In this document: positions 1-8,755 of the stretch, one piece after another
How the letters are laid out: every line of letters starts with the position of its first letter
How positions within the stretch are numbered: position 1 is the first letter of the stretch
From: PNAI01 sp964575715
GTDB taxonomy: Bacteria; Pseudomonadota; Alphaproteobacteria; Rhizobiales; Xanthobacteraceae
Length of the DNA stretch: 53,911 nucleotides
Assembly (NCBI GenBank): GCA_964575715.1
Contig: CAZNSG010000138.1
Coordinates: 1-53,911 of the forward strand
Direction of reading: 5' to 3'
Translations under genes and position numbers: made by a program
Notes under the pieces: model-generated
The model's database searches: none
What the model was told of the DNA's origin: nothing
Seen by the model: only the letters and a program-made list of their open reading frames with translations

Positions 1-1
1 C

Positions 2-2521
2 AAGACCACGCGCATTCCGCTGGTGCTGGCGGACGAGCCGTGGGCGAAAGATAAAAAAATCCTGGTGCTGGAGCCGCGCCGGCTCGCCGCGCGCGCGGCG
101 GCCGAGCGCATGGCGGCGACGTTGGGCGAAAAGGTCGGCGAGATCGTCGGCTATCGCGTGCGTTTTGGCTCGCAGGTATCGCGCAAGACACGCATCGAGG
201 TGGTGACCGAGGGCGTGTTCACGCGGCTCGTGCTCGACGATCCGGCGCTTGAAGGCATTGCCGTGGTGCTGTTCGATGAATTCCATGAACGCTCGCTCGA
301 CGCCGATCTCGGACTCGCGTTCGCGCGCGATGCGCAGCAGGGCTTGCGCGAGGATCTCAAGCTGCTGGTGATGTCTGCGACGATCGACGGTGCGCGCATC
401 GCAAGGCTTTTGGGCAATGCGCCGGTGATCGAAAGCGCGGGGCGCAGTTTTCCGGTTGAGACGCGCTACATTGGACGCGAGGCGCGCACGCCGGTCGAGC
501 GCGCGGTCGCCGACGCGGTGACGCGGGCGCTGCGCGCCGATCCGGGCTCGGTGCTGGCGTTTCTGCCGGGCACGGCCGAGATCCGCCGCACGGAGACGCT
601 GCTGCGCGAACAGATCAAGGATCCGGCAGTGGATATTGTGCCGCTACATGGCGGGCTCGATTGGGCGGCGCAGAATCAAGCCATTGCGCCGGCGGCCGCT
701 GGGCGGCGCAAGGTCGTGCTCGCGACTTCCATTGCCGAAACCTCGTTGACGATCGAAGGCGTGCGCATCGTGATCGATTCAGGTCTTGCGCGCGTGCCGC
801 GCTATGAGCCGGATGTGGGGCTCACGCGGCTGGAGACCGTGCGCGTCTCGCGAGCGGCGGCCGACCAGCGCCGCGGCCGCGCCGGCCGGACCGAGCCCGG
901 CGTGTGCTGGCGGCTGTGGGATGAGCCGCAGACCGCGTCGCTCGAGCCCTATGCCAAGCCGGAAATTCTTGCCGCCGATCTGAGCGGCTTTGTGCTCGAT
1001 CTCGCGCAATGGGGCATAAGCGATCCCGGCAAGCTCGTGTTTCTCGATCCGCCGCCGCCGGCCGCGCTCAATGAGGCCAAGGCGCTGCTCATGCAACTAG
1101 GCGCCATCGATGCGGCGGGGCGGATCACCGAAGAAGGCCGCAAACTCAACCGGCTGCCGCTGCCGCCGCGGCTGGCGCGCATGGTGGTCGACGCAACGGC
1201 CGCGGGCGCCGGCGCGCTTGCCGCCGACATGAGCGCGATCCTGACCGAGCGCGGCTTGGGAGGCGACGACGTTGACATGACTCATCGCCTCGATGCATTC
1301 CGCCGCGACCGCTCGCGCCGCGGCGAAGATGCGCGCCGCATGGCGAGGCGGTGGGTGGATCTTTCTTCTCCCTCCCCCCTTGCTCCTTCTTTCACCTCCC
1401 CCCTTGCGGGGGAGGTCGGCGGCCGAAGGCCGCCGGGTGGGGGGTCGCTTGCTCCAGCACAACGATTTGGCAATCGGCGAAAAGAACCCCCCTCCCTAAC
1501 CCTCCCCCACAAGGGGGGAGGGAACATACTGAGCGAGCGGGAGGGTGAGCTTTCTGTCGGCGTCATTCTCGCGCTCGCGTACCCAGAGCGTATCGCCAAA
1601 AGCCGCGGTACCGGCGGCGCCTATCTGCTCGCCAATGGGCGGGGCGGCAATGTCGATCTCGCTTCGCCGCTTGCGCGCGAGCAGTTTCTGGCGGTTGCCG
1701 AGCTTGCCGGCACCGTCGCGCATGCGCGCATTCTGCTGGCAGCGCCGATTCCGCTCTCTGAAATCGAAAACTTTTTTGCCGACCGCATCGAAGAGCGTGC
1801 GGAGATCAGCTTCGATGCGGCAAGCGCCGCCTTGCGCGGCCGGCGCGGCCGGCGGCTCGGCGCAATCGTGCTTGCGGATCGTCCGATGCCGGTCGAGCCG
1901 AATGACGCGACGGCGCATACCCTCGCCGAAGGCATCGCACTCTTGGGGCTTGACCGATTGCCCTGGAGCAAGGCTATCAAGCAATGGCGCGACCGCGTGC
2001 TGTTTCTGCGCCGGGCAGAAGGCGCGGAATGGCCCGATCTTTCCGACGCATCGCTGGCCGCGCGCGTGCGCGAGTGGCTTGCGCCCATCTTGCTATCCAA
2101 GACCGCGCTCGCTGAAATCACGGCGTCTGAATTGGATGAAGCGTTGCGCGCGCTCTTGCCTTGGAACTTAATGCGCCGCCTCGACGCCGAAGCGCCGGCC
2201 CATTTCATGGCGCCTTCGGGATCGTCGGTGCCGATCGACTACGAAGCAGAAGAGGGGCCGAAGCTCTCGATTCGCGTGCAGGAATTGTTTGGTCTCGGCA
2301 CCCACCCGAGCATTGCGGGCGGCAGGGTGCCGCTCGTGCTCGAATTGCTCTCGCCGGCGCGCCGGCCGGTGCAGGTGACGCGCGATCTGCCCGGTTTCTG
2401 GCGTGGCAGCTATGCCGCGGTGAAGGCGGAAATGAGAGGCCGCTATCCCAAACATCCGTGGCCGGACGATCCATTGCGCGCACCAGCCACGCGCCGCGCC
2501 AAGCGTCCCGGAAATCGCTGA
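2..2521 (+). CDS. hrpB: ATP-dependent helicase HrpB (5'-truncated by window edge)
   Basis: DEAH-family RNA helicase of the HrpB type; the precise cellular role of HrpB is poorly defined. The frame is open from base 2 and begins with the KTT of the Walker A loop, so roughly the first 30 residues lie outside the window. Visible motifs in order are DEFHER (Walker B, near visible residue 92), SAT (near 125), QRRGRAGRT (motif VI, near 285) and the C-terminal HrpB hallmark around LPGFWRGSYAAVK. Between visible residues of about 455 and 515 is a Pro/Gly-rich stretch encoded by a palindromic intergenic-type repeat (bases 1365-1545) that keeps the reading frame. It sits between the helicase core and the LSVGVILALAYPERIAK block. 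Family assignment is firm; whether the protein with the insert is active is unknown. Confidence 0.93.
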   Translation, partial: KTTRIPLVLADEPWAKDKKILVLEPRRLAARAAAERMAATLGEKVGEIVGYRVRFGSQVSRKTRIEVVTEGVFTRLVLDDPALEGIAVVLFDEFHERSLDADLGLAFARDAQQGLREDLKLLVMSATIDGARIARLLGNAPVIESAGRSFPVETRYIGREARTPVERAVADAVTRALRADPGSVLAFLPGTAEIRRTETLLREQIKDPAVDIVPLHGGLDWAAQNQAIAPAAAGRRKVVLATSIAETSLTIEGVRIVIDSGLARVPRYEPDVGLTRLETVRVSRAAADQRRGRAGRTEPGVCWRLWDEPQTASLEPYAKPEILAADLSGFVLDLAQWGISDPGKLVFLDPPPPAALNEAKALLMQLGAIDAAGRITEEGRKLNRLPLPPRLARMVVDATAAGAGALAADMSAILTERGLGGDDVDMTHRLDAFRRDRSRRGEDARRMARRWVDLSSPSPLAPSFTSPLAGEVGGRRPPGGGSLAPAQRFGNRRKEPPSLTLPHKGGGNILSEREGELSVGVILALAYPERIAKSRGTGGAYLLANGRGGNVDLASPLAREQFLAVAELAGTVAHARILLAAPIPLSEIENFFADRIEERAEISFDAASAALRGRRGRRLGAIVLADRPMPVEPNDATAHTLAEGIALLGLDRLPWSKAIKQWRDRVLFLRRAEGAEWPDLSDASLAARVREWLAPILLSKTALAEITASELDEALRALLPWNLMRRLDAEAPAHFMAPSGSSVPIDYEAEEGPKLSIRVQELFGLGTHPSIAGGRVPLVLELLSPARRPVQVTRDLPGFWRGSYAAVKAEMRGRYPKHPWPDDPLRAPATRRAKRPGNR
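1365..1545. repeat. Palindromic repeat inserted in frame within hrpB
   Basis: Three GC-rich hairpins lie in about 180 bases. The first has CTCCCCC/GGGGGAG arms at 1396-1414, the second CGGCGGCC/GGCCGCCG arms at 1417-1435, and the third CCCTCCCCC/GGGGGAGGG arms at 1500-1522. This composition is typical of intergenic repeats and unlike the surrounding helicase sequence. It adds about 60 codons without a stop. Confidence 0.8.
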
Positions 2522-2662
2522 TTCTCAATCGTTAAAATTTGTCGAAACGGCGCAATGATGATATTACTATGCGCGCACAAACGCGCGCGCGCACCGGTCG
2601 CGTTAGCGTGATTTTTCATGGCCGCGTGATGTGTAGGGAAACTTCGAGCCCGGATTTTGATC

Positions 2663-3265
2663 ATGCGCTCTCTTGTCTTGTTCGTTGCCTTGATCGTCGC
2701 GCTGGGCGTAATCGTCGCGCGCTATGCGGACAAGGCAGTCAACGCGCCGAATGGCAAATCGACTTCTTCCGATGCGATGATAACAGCGCCGTCGCCGGTG
2801 ACGCGCGTGACCGCGCCGCCGCCACCTCCGCCCTCGTCGAGTTCGCAAGCTTCGTCAAAGCCCGCGCTACCCGAGATTATCAGAATGTCGCCGTCGTCAC
2901 GAACGGTGACACTGCGCGGCGATGGCGACGGCCATTTCCGGGTTGACGCCCGCGTGGATGCGCGGCGACTTGCTTTCATCGTCGATACCGGAGCCGGTGC
3001 GGTTGCTCTGCGCGCAAGCGACGCTGCGAAGCTCGGGATTCACCCCCTGGAGCGCGACTACACCATCAAGACGCAGACCGCGAATGGAGTCGGTCGCGCG
3101 GCGCCCGTGCGGCTCAACATGATTGAAATAGAAAACATAATCGTGCGCGATGTGATCGCCATCGTCGTGCCTGACAACGCGCTGAAAGAAAATCTGCTCG
3201 GCATGTCGTTCCTCTCGCGCGTGCGCTGGACGCATGATCGCGGCCGGCTCGTGATCGAGCAATAG
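2663..3265 (+). CDS. Membrane-anchored retropepsin-like aspartic protease (TIGR02281 family)
   Basis: Clan AA aspartic protease of the bacterial retropepsin-like family, about 200 residues. An N-terminal hydrophobic segment (residues 2-20) should anchor it in the inner membrane with the protease domain in the periplasm. A Pro/Ser-rich linker follows (about residues 45-70). The catalytic motif VDTGAGAVAL is near residue 110, and the second conserved region, LLGMSFLSRVRW, is near the C-terminus. ATG at 2663 is preferred to an in-frame TTG two codons upstream; neither has a strong ribosome binding site. It follows hrpB by 141 bases. The substrate is unknown. Confidence 0.8.
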   Translation: MRSLVLFVALIVALGVIVARYADKAVNAPNGKSTSSDAMITAPSPVTRVTAPPPPPPSSSSQASSKPALPEIIRMSPSSRTVTLRGDGDGHFRVDARVDARRLAFIVDTGAGAVALRASDAAKLGIHPLERDYTIKTQTANGVGRAAPVRLNMIEIENIIVRDVIAIVVPDNALKENLLGMSFLSRVRWTHDRGRLVIEQ

Positions 3266-3401
3266 GCCGGACGCCGCATATCTCCAGCTATGATCATAGA
3301 TCGCGCAAAGTATGCGCAGGGTGCTCTTTTCGCTCGCCGTCATTCCTGACATTCTAGAGCGCTATTGTTTTAAGTTGAAGCTGTAACCACAGCGACTGCG
3401 A

Positions 3402-3521
3402 GCTCCCTCTCCCCATTGGGGAGAGGGTTGGGGTGAGGGGGTCTCAAACTCTTGATAATTTATAACCCCTCAACCGGATCGCTTCGCGATCCGACCTCTC
3501 CCCATGGGAGAGGTGAAGAGA
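3402..3521. repeat. Intergenic palindromic repeat (CCCTCTCCCC family)
   Basis: This element fills most of the 320-base gap between the protease and hydrolase genes. Arms such as CCCTCTCCCCA/TGGGGAGAGGG start the element near 3404, and a related arm pair ends it (CCTCTCCCCATGGGAGAGG). A small palindrome, GGATCGCTTCGCGATCC, lies in the middle. No ORF is credible here. Base composition and structure resemble the repeat inside hrpB. Confidence 0.75.
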
Positions 3522-3588
3522 GATTGCCGCAATACAGATTCAATCCGAAACGACCTTGCTCTAATCAAACGCGAATGCAGGAGTGTTC

Positions 3589-4371
3589 ATGGCGGTTCGG
3601 GAACTGAAGCATCGCGTGCGCGACATTGCCGTGCGCATGCTGCGTGACGGCAAGGGGGAGCCGCTGCTCTACCTGCACGGGGCGGCGGGGCTGCCGGTCT
3701 GGTCGCCGTTCTTCGAGAAACTGGCGGAACACTACGAAGTGCTGGTGCCGGAACATCCCGGCTTCGGCACTTCCGACAATCCGGCCTGGATCAGGAACGT
3801 CGCCGACCTCGCCATGTACTACCTCGACGTGCTCGACGGGCTGGGAGCCGGAAAAGTTCACCTTGTCGGCCATTCGCTCGGCGGCTGGGTCGCGGCGGAG
3901 CTTGCGGTGCGCAATGCGACGCAGCTTGCAAGTCTCACGTTGCTGGCGCCCGCCGGCATCCGCGTGAAGGGCATCCCGAGCGGCGACAATTTCATCTGGG
4001 CGCCGGACGAGGCCGCGCGCAATCTCTTTTACGATCCGAAATTCGCCGAGGCCATGCTGGCGCTCACACCGACGGAAGAAGAAGCGGACGTGCAACTCAC
4101 CAACCGGTTCATGGCGACCAAATTCGGCTGGGAGCCGCGCTGGTTTAATCCCGCGCTCGAGCGCTGGCTGCATCGCATTCGCGTGCGCACGCTTGTGCTG
4201 TGGGGCGAGAACGACAAGAACCTCCCGAGCGCCTACGCCAAAGTGTGGCGCGAGCGGCTGCCCGATGCGCGCGTGGAAATCATCCCGCAATGCGGGCATC
4301 TGCCGCATATCGAGCAATCTGACATTGCGGCGAAACATATTCTCGGATTTCTCGATGGGGGGCGGCGATGA
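3589..4371 (+). CDS. Alpha/beta-fold hydrolase
   Basis: Alpha/beta hydrolase of 260 residues. The oxyanion region is HGAAGLPVW, the nucleophile elbow is GHSLGGW (Ser near residue 99), the acid is in LWGENDKN and the catalytic His in CGHLPHIEQ. ATG 3589 is chosen because AGGAG at 3578-3582 is six bases upstream; a GTG two codons earlier is too close to it. The stop overlaps the start of the luciferase-like monooxygenase gene by four bases (ATGA), so the two are probably translationally coupled. The pairing suggests sequential oxidation and hydrolysis of one substrate, but the sequence does not identify it. Confidence 0.85.
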   Translation: MAVRELKHRVRDIAVRMLRDGKGEPLLYLHGAAGLPVWSPFFEKLAEHYEVLVPEHPGFGTSDNPAWIRNVADLAMYYLDVLDGLGAGKVHLVGHSLGGWVAAELAVRNATQLASLTLLAPAGIRVKGIPSGDNFIWAPDEAARNLFYDPKFAEAMLALTPTEEEADVQLTNRFMATKFGWEPRWFNPALERWLHRIRVRTLVLWGENDKNLPSAYAKVWRERLPDARVEIIPQCGHLPHIEQSDIAAKHILGFLDGGRR

Positions 4372-5507
4372 AATTCACGTTTTTTCATCTCATGCCCTAC
4401 CGCCCGCTCGATATGGCAGAGCGCCACAAGCATCGCGCCGGCTGGGTGGTGCTGCCCAACACGCTGTACGATCCGCAACAGGGCGCCGACGAATACCAGT
4501 CCTACATCGACCAGCTGGTCTACGCGGAAGAGCTCGGTTTCGACATCATCGCCGTCAACGAGCACCATCAGACCGCTTACGGCCTGATGCCGGCGCCCAA
4601 CCTGATCGCGAGCGCGCTCATCCAGCGCACCAGGAAGGTAAAGATCGCCATTCTCGGCCGCGCGCTGCCGCTGGTGAACAATCCGGTCAACATCGCGGAG
4701 GAATTCGCCATGCTGGACAACCTGTCCAGGGGGCGGATCATCACCGGCTTTGTGCGCGGGATTGGCAACGAATATCACGCCACCGGCATCAATCCGTATT
4801 TCTCGCATGAGCGTTATCAAGAAGCGCACGACCTGATCGTGGCGGCCTGGACCAGGCCCGGCCCGTTCGCGTTCGAGGGCGAGCACTACAATTTCCGCTA
4901 CGTCAATCTGTGGCCGCGGCCCTATCAGCAGCCGCACCCGCCGATCTGGATTCCCTCCATGGGATCTTCGGAGACGATCAAATGGGCGGCGGCGCCGGAG
5001 CGCAAATATCCGTTCCTGGTCACCTTCAGCGGCCGCGATCTGGTGGCGCGCTATCTCAACATGTACCGCGAGCAGGCGCGGCAATACGGCTACGAGGCCG
5101 CGCCCGATCAGCTCGGCTGGGCCTCGCCGGTTTATGTCGCCGACACCGACGAGCGCGCGCGCGCCGAGGCCAAGGCGGGGATCGAAACGCTGTTCAACGA
5201 TTTTCTCACCGTGCCCTGGGAGATGCTGCTGCCGCCCGGCTACATGTCGCTCTCCTCGATGAAGAATACGCTCAAGATGCGCAAGTCGCTGGGCTCGCAC
5301 ACCCGCCATACGCTCGAAGCGCTCATCGAAAGCGGAACGGTGCTGGTCGGCACACCGCGTACCGTGCGCGAGCAGCTCGCGCGCCAGCGCGAGGCGACCG
5401 GCGCCAACAACCTCGTCGTCATGCTGCAATTCGGCGTGCTGTCCGACGAGCTGACCAAGCGCAACATGGAGATGTTCGCATCCGAGGTGATGCCGCATTT
5501 GCGGTAG
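4368..5507 (+). CDS. LLM-class flavin-dependent monooxygenase (luciferase-like)
   Basis: Bacterial luciferase-like oxidoreductase of 379 residues, a normal length for the family. These enzymes use reduced FMN or F420 and oxygen to oxidise small organic substrates. Recognisable family blocks are EELGFDIIAVNEHHQ, LPLVNNPVNIAEE and the GRIITGFVRGIGNEY segment, followed by the C-terminal regulatory-type stretch ALIESGTVLVGTP. It is coupled by a four-base overlap to the alpha/beta hydrolase. No flavin reductase gene is adjacent, so reduced flavin would come from elsewhere in the cell. Confidence 0.88.
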   Translation: MKFTFFHLMPYRPLDMAERHKHRAGWVVLPNTLYDPQQGADEYQSYIDQLVYAEELGFDIIAVNEHHQTAYGLMPAPNLIASALIQRTRKVKIAILGRALPLVNNPVNIAEEFAMLDNLSRGRIITGFVRGIGNEYHATGINPYFSHERYQEAHDLIVAAWTRPGPFAFEGEHYNFRYVNLWPRPYQQPHPPIWIPSMGSSETIKWAAAPERKYPFLVTFSGRDLVARYLNMYREQARQYGYEAAPDQLGWASPVYVADTDERARAEAKAGIETLFNDFLTVPWEMLLPPGYMSLSSMKNTLKMRKSLGSHTRHTLEALIESGTVLVGTPRTVREQLARQREATGANNLVVMLQFGVLSDELTKRNMEMFASEVMPHLR

Positions 5508-5551
5508 AGTCTGATCCATTGAGAATGAAGCGGCTGCCGCAAGGGAAGCGC

Positions 5552-5936
5552 GCTCCCTCTCCCCGTTGGAGCTAAGGTGTGCACACATCTATTCGAGCCG
5601 TTTACTGAGCAAGTATCTGTCATCCCCTGGCATACGATCGGACTTGCTCCGACCTCATCCTGAGGAGGGCGCACCGATGTCGGGTTTACCCGACATCGGC
5701 ATACAAAGTGCGCAAGTCGGCTATAGCCGACTTGCGTGCGCCCGTCTCGAAGGATGGCTGCGCGCTCGGTGCTTGGGGCCATGCTTCGAGACGCGCCCAT
5801 CGCAGCCAAGTATACGCAGGCTGCGCCTGCTATGGGGCGCTCCTCAGCATGAGGTAGAGTGAATTCGTCCATTGACTCGCCGGCACACGATGAAGATGTG
5901 TGCATGCCTTAGCCCGCACGCGGGGAGAGGTGAAGG
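5552..5936. repeat. Nested composite palindromic repeat
   Basis: The 614-base gap between the monooxygenase and phosphomannomutase genes is mostly this element. An outer CCCTCTCCCC-type repeat (5552-5570 and 5915-5936) is split. Inside it, inverted arms at 5571-5590 and 5889-5908 match at 18 of 20 positions. Inside those lies a hairpin bounded by CCTCATCCTGAGGAG (5653) and CTCAGCATGAGG (5842). It contains a perfect 26-bp palindrome at 5711-5736 and a near-perfect one at 5674-5699. No gene is supported here. Confidence 0.75.
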
Positions 5937-6121
5937 TGCGTCAGGCCGAGCCATTCACTCGGATTCGGTATCATGGTGCAAACTCAACGGTGCAAACTCA
6001 ACGCCGCGCGCCCAGATACAAACAAGCACAATTGTAACAATACGATCCAAGGCGGCTTTCCTGCCGGGCCCGCATCGGCTATGTGCTCGGCGCGTGCCTG
6101 ACGCAGTGCAAGGATTTTTCG

Positions 6122-7621
6122 ATGTTTCCGAGGCCGAAGCCCGCGCTTTCTCCCAACACCTATGCCTATGAGTCCGAGCCGCTGGTCAAACCCACCGGCT
6201 TTCGCGAATACGACGCGCGCTGGCTGCTGGGTAGCGAAATAAACCTGATGGGCATGCAGGCCCTGGGCATGGGGCTCGGCACGCTGATCCGCGAGCTTGG
6301 CGTTCGCCCCGAGATCGTCACCGGTCACGATTTCCGCGGCTATTCGGCGGCGGTGAAGATGGCGCTGGTCAACGGCCTGCTGGCGGCCGGCTGCAAGGTG
6401 CACGACATTGGGCTGGCGGTCACGCCCATGGCGTATTTCGCGCAATTTGCGCTGGACGTGCCGTGCGTCGCCATGGTCACGGCTTCGCACAACGACAATG
6501 GCTGGACCGGCGTGAAGATGGGCGCCAACCGCCCGCTCACCTTCGGCCCCGACGAGATGGGCCGGCTCAAGGACATTGTGCTCAACGCCAAGTTCGAACT
6601 CAAGGGCGGCGGCTCTTACGCGTTCGTCGAGAATTTCCCCGCGCGCTACATCGCCGATCTCACCAACCGGCCGAAGCTCAAGCGGCGCCTCAAAGTGGTC
6701 TGCGCCTGCGGCAACGGCACCGCGGGCGCGTTTTCACCGCGCGTGCTGGAAGCTGTCGGCTGCGAGGTGGCGCCGCTCGATTGCGAGCTCGATCACACCT
6801 TCCCGCGCTACAATCCCAATACCGAAGATATGAAAATGCTCCATGCCATGCGCGACGAAGTGTTGCGCAGCAAGGCCGACGTGGCGCTCGGCTTCGACGG
6901 CGACGGCGACCGCTGCGGGGTGGTCGACAACGAGGGCGAGGAAATTTTCGCCGACAAAGTGGGCGTGATGCTGGCGCGCGATATGTCGGCATTGCATCCG
7001 GGCGCGACCTTTGTCGCCGATGTGAAGTCCACCGGCCTGTTCATGACCGATCCGGTGCTGCTCAAGAACGGCGCCAAGACCGATTACTGGAAAACCGGAC
7101 ACTCGTACATGAAGCGCCGCGTCAACGAGATCGGCGCGCTCGCCGGCTTCGAAAAGTCCGGGCATTTCTTCTTCAACAAGCCGATCGGCCGCGGCTACGA
7201 CGACGGTCTCATTTTCGCGCTGGCGGTCTGCGACATGCTCGATCGCAATCCGGGAAAGACCATGGCAGACCTGAAAAACGCGCTGCCCAAGACCTGGGGC
7301 TCGCCCACCATGTCGCCGCACTGCGACGACGAGAAGAAATACGGCGTGGTCGATGCGGTGGTGAAGCATTTCGAAAATGCGAAGGCGAAGGGCGAGAAGA
7401 TCACAGGCCAGCCGATCCGCGATCTGGTCACCGTCAACGGCGTGCGTGTGACGGTGGCGGACGGCACCTGGGGCCTGGTGCGCGCCTCATCGAACAAGCC
7501 GGAGCTGGTAGTGGTGGTGGAAAGTCCTGTATCGGAAGCGCGCATGCACGATATGTTCAAGGCGCTCGACGCCGTGCTGCGCACGCATCCGGACGTCGGC
7601 GCCTACAATCAGACGATTTGA
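6122..7621 (+). CDS. manB: Phosphomannomutase/phosphoglucomutase
   Basis: Alpha-D-phosphohexomutase of 499 residues that interconverts hexose 6- and 1-phosphates, supplying mannose-1-P or glucose-1-P for envelope polysaccharides. The phosphoserine loop is TASHNDNGWTG (about residue 119), the metal site is GFDGDGDRCG (about 258), the sugar-binding loop reads EKSGH rather than the common EMSGH, and the phosphate loop is RASSNKPE. ATG 6122 has AAGGA seven bases upstream (6110-6114) and is preferred to an upstream in-frame GTG at 6083. It is monocistronic, with repeats on both sides. Whether glucose or mannose is the main substrate cannot be told from sequence. Confidence 0.88.
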   Translation: MFPRPKPALSPNTYAYESEPLVKPTGFREYDARWLLGSEINLMGMQALGMGLGTLIRELGVRPEIVTGHDFRGYSAAVKMALVNGLLAAGCKVHDIGLAVTPMAYFAQFALDVPCVAMVTASHNDNGWTGVKMGANRPLTFGPDEMGRLKDIVLNAKFELKGGGSYAFVENFPARYIADLTNRPKLKRRLKVVCACGNGTAGAFSPRVLEAVGCEVAPLDCELDHTFPRYNPNTEDMKMLHAMRDEVLRSKADVALGFDGDGDRCGVVDNEGEEIFADKVGVMLARDMSALHPGATFVADVKSTGLFMTDPVLLKNGAKTDYWKTGHSYMKRRVNEIGALAGFEKSGHFFFNKPIGRGYDDGLIFALAVCDMLDRNPGKTMADLKNALPKTWGSPTMSPHCDDEKKYGVVDAVVKHFENAKAKGEKITGQPIRDLVTVNGVRVTVADGTWGLVRASSNKPELVVVVESPVSEARMHDMFKALDAVLRTHPDVGAYNQTI

Positions 7622-7643
7622 ATGAGCGGCCACATCAATTGAT

Positions 7644-7755
7644 CGTCATCCTGAGGCGCGAGCGAGCATCGCGAGCGAGCCTCGAAGGATGACGGGCACC
7701 GTGTGGGCCGTCGCCCTTCGAGGCTTGCGCTTCGCGCAAGCACCTCAGGGTGACG
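7644..7755. repeat. Intergenic hairpin repeat (CGTCATCCTGAGG family)
   Basis: An imperfect inverted repeat with outer arms CGTCATCCTGAGG and CCTCAGGGTGACG lies between the convergent phosphomannomutase and hydrolase genes. Internal arms CCTCGAAGGATGACGGGC and GCCCTTCGAGG and small palindromes such as GCGAGCATCGCGAGC are included. It may act as a bidirectional terminator. Confidence 0.7.
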
Positions 7756-7767
7756 GCGGTTAAGCCG

Positions 7768-8553
7768 TCAGGCAGTGCTCAGGAACTCCCGCATCGCGGC
7801 GGTGAATTGCGCAGGCCTATCCATGTTGGAAATATGTCCGGCGCCGGGCAGCTCGACGTATTTCGAAGCGGGAAATTCTTGGCTCATCTGGCGCATCACC
7901 GCGGCGTTATGCCCGTCCTTTTCGCCGCACAGGTAGAGGATCGGCCGCGTCACGCCGCGCATGCCGGGGCGGAAATCGTGATCGGCGAGCGCCGCAGCGC
8001 ACCCGATATAGCCATTGACCGGCGTGCCGAGAATCATCTTGCGCAATGTATCGAGATGCGGCGGATTGGCTTTCACCGTCTCGGGCGGGAACCAGCGCGC
8101 AATGGTGGAGTCGAGCAATACCTGCATGCCGCCCTTCTGCGCGTTTGCGATGCGCTCCTCCCATTGCGCGGCGGTAGCCGGCGTGGACTGCCCCGGCGTG
8201 TCGCAGATGACGAGACGGTCAAAGCGCTCGGCATGGCGTTGCGCGAGCCCCATGCCGGTGGCGCCGCCCATGGAGACGCCGCACCAGTGCGCGCGCTTGA
8301 TCGTAAGCGCGTCCATGAGCGCGACGACATCGGCGATCAGCATATCGAATGTATAGCGGCCGGGCGTCGCTTCCGTCTCTCCGTGGCCGCGCTGGTCATA
8401 GCGCAGCACGCGGAATTTACCCTTCAGTTGCTCCGCCTGCTCGTCCCACATGTGGAGATTGGTTGCGAGCGAGTTGGAGAGAATGAGCCAGGGCGAACCT
8501 TCGGCGCCGTCGATCCGGTAATTGAATGCGATGCCGTTGGCTTTGATCTTCAA
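7768..8553 (-). CDS. Alpha/beta-fold hydrolase, 3-oxoadipate enol-lactonase-like
   Basis: Alpha/beta hydrolase of 261 residues resembling PcaD (3-oxoadipate enol-lactone hydrolysis in the protocatechuate branch). Motifs are RYDQRGHGET near residue 53, the nucleophile elbow CGVSMGGATG near 92, the acid in LCGEKDGHN and the His in GAGHISNMD. The start is TTG at 8553, supported by an AAGGAAGG ribosome binding site about seven bases upstream. No other pca genes are adjacent, so the exact substrate is uncertain and PcaD should be read as a family resemblance only. Confidence 0.8.
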   Translation of the reverse strand: MKIKANGIAFNYRIDGAEGSPWLILSNSLATNLHMWDEQAEQLKGKFRVLRYDQRGHGETEATPGRYTFDMLIADVVALMDALTIKRAHWCGVSMGGATGMGLAQRHAERFDRLVICDTPGQSTPATAAQWEERIANAQKGGMQVLLDSTIARWFPPETVKANPPHLDTLRKMILGTPVNGYIGCAAALADHDFRPGMRGVTRPILYLCGEKDGHNAAVMRQMSQEFPASKYVELPGAGHISNMDRPAQFTAAMREFLSTA

Positions 8554-8581
8554 AAGTCACCTTCCTTGCGGGTTCTGTCGG

Positions 8582-8740
8582 CCTCATGCTGAGGAGCGCA
8601 CGAAGTGCGCGTCTCGAAGCATCGCATGTCGGCTATAGCCGACTTGCGCACTGAATATAACCGATCTCGGGTAAACCCGAGATCGGTTGGCCGCCTCATC
8701 CTTCGAGACGCGGTGCTGCGCACCGCTCCTCAGGATGAGG
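8582..8740. repeat. Composite palindromic repeat
   Basis: The outer arms are CCTCATGCTGAGGAGCG and CGCTCCTCAGGATGAGG. They enclose GTCGGCTATAGCCGAC (8628-8643) and a 26-bp near-perfect palindrome built on CGATCTCGGGT (8661-8686). The inner units recur in the repeats near 5.7, 39.8 and 46.1 kb. It lies between pheA and the upstream start of the enol-lactonase-like gene. Confidence 0.75.
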
Positions 8741-8755
8741 CGGATGTTCGTTCGA

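Noticed and set aside
2657..2662. TTG start for the aspartic protease gene
   Set aside because: An ATG two codons later gives a normal membrane-anchor start; the TTG has no better ribosome binding site.
4233..5588. 451-codon antisense ORF
   Set aside because: It is a shadow of the luciferase-like monooxygenase, with Arg/Gln/His-rich composition and no domain.
5552..5936. CRISPR array
   Set aside because: Repeats here are palindromic and nested, without regular unit length or spacers, and no cas genes are present.
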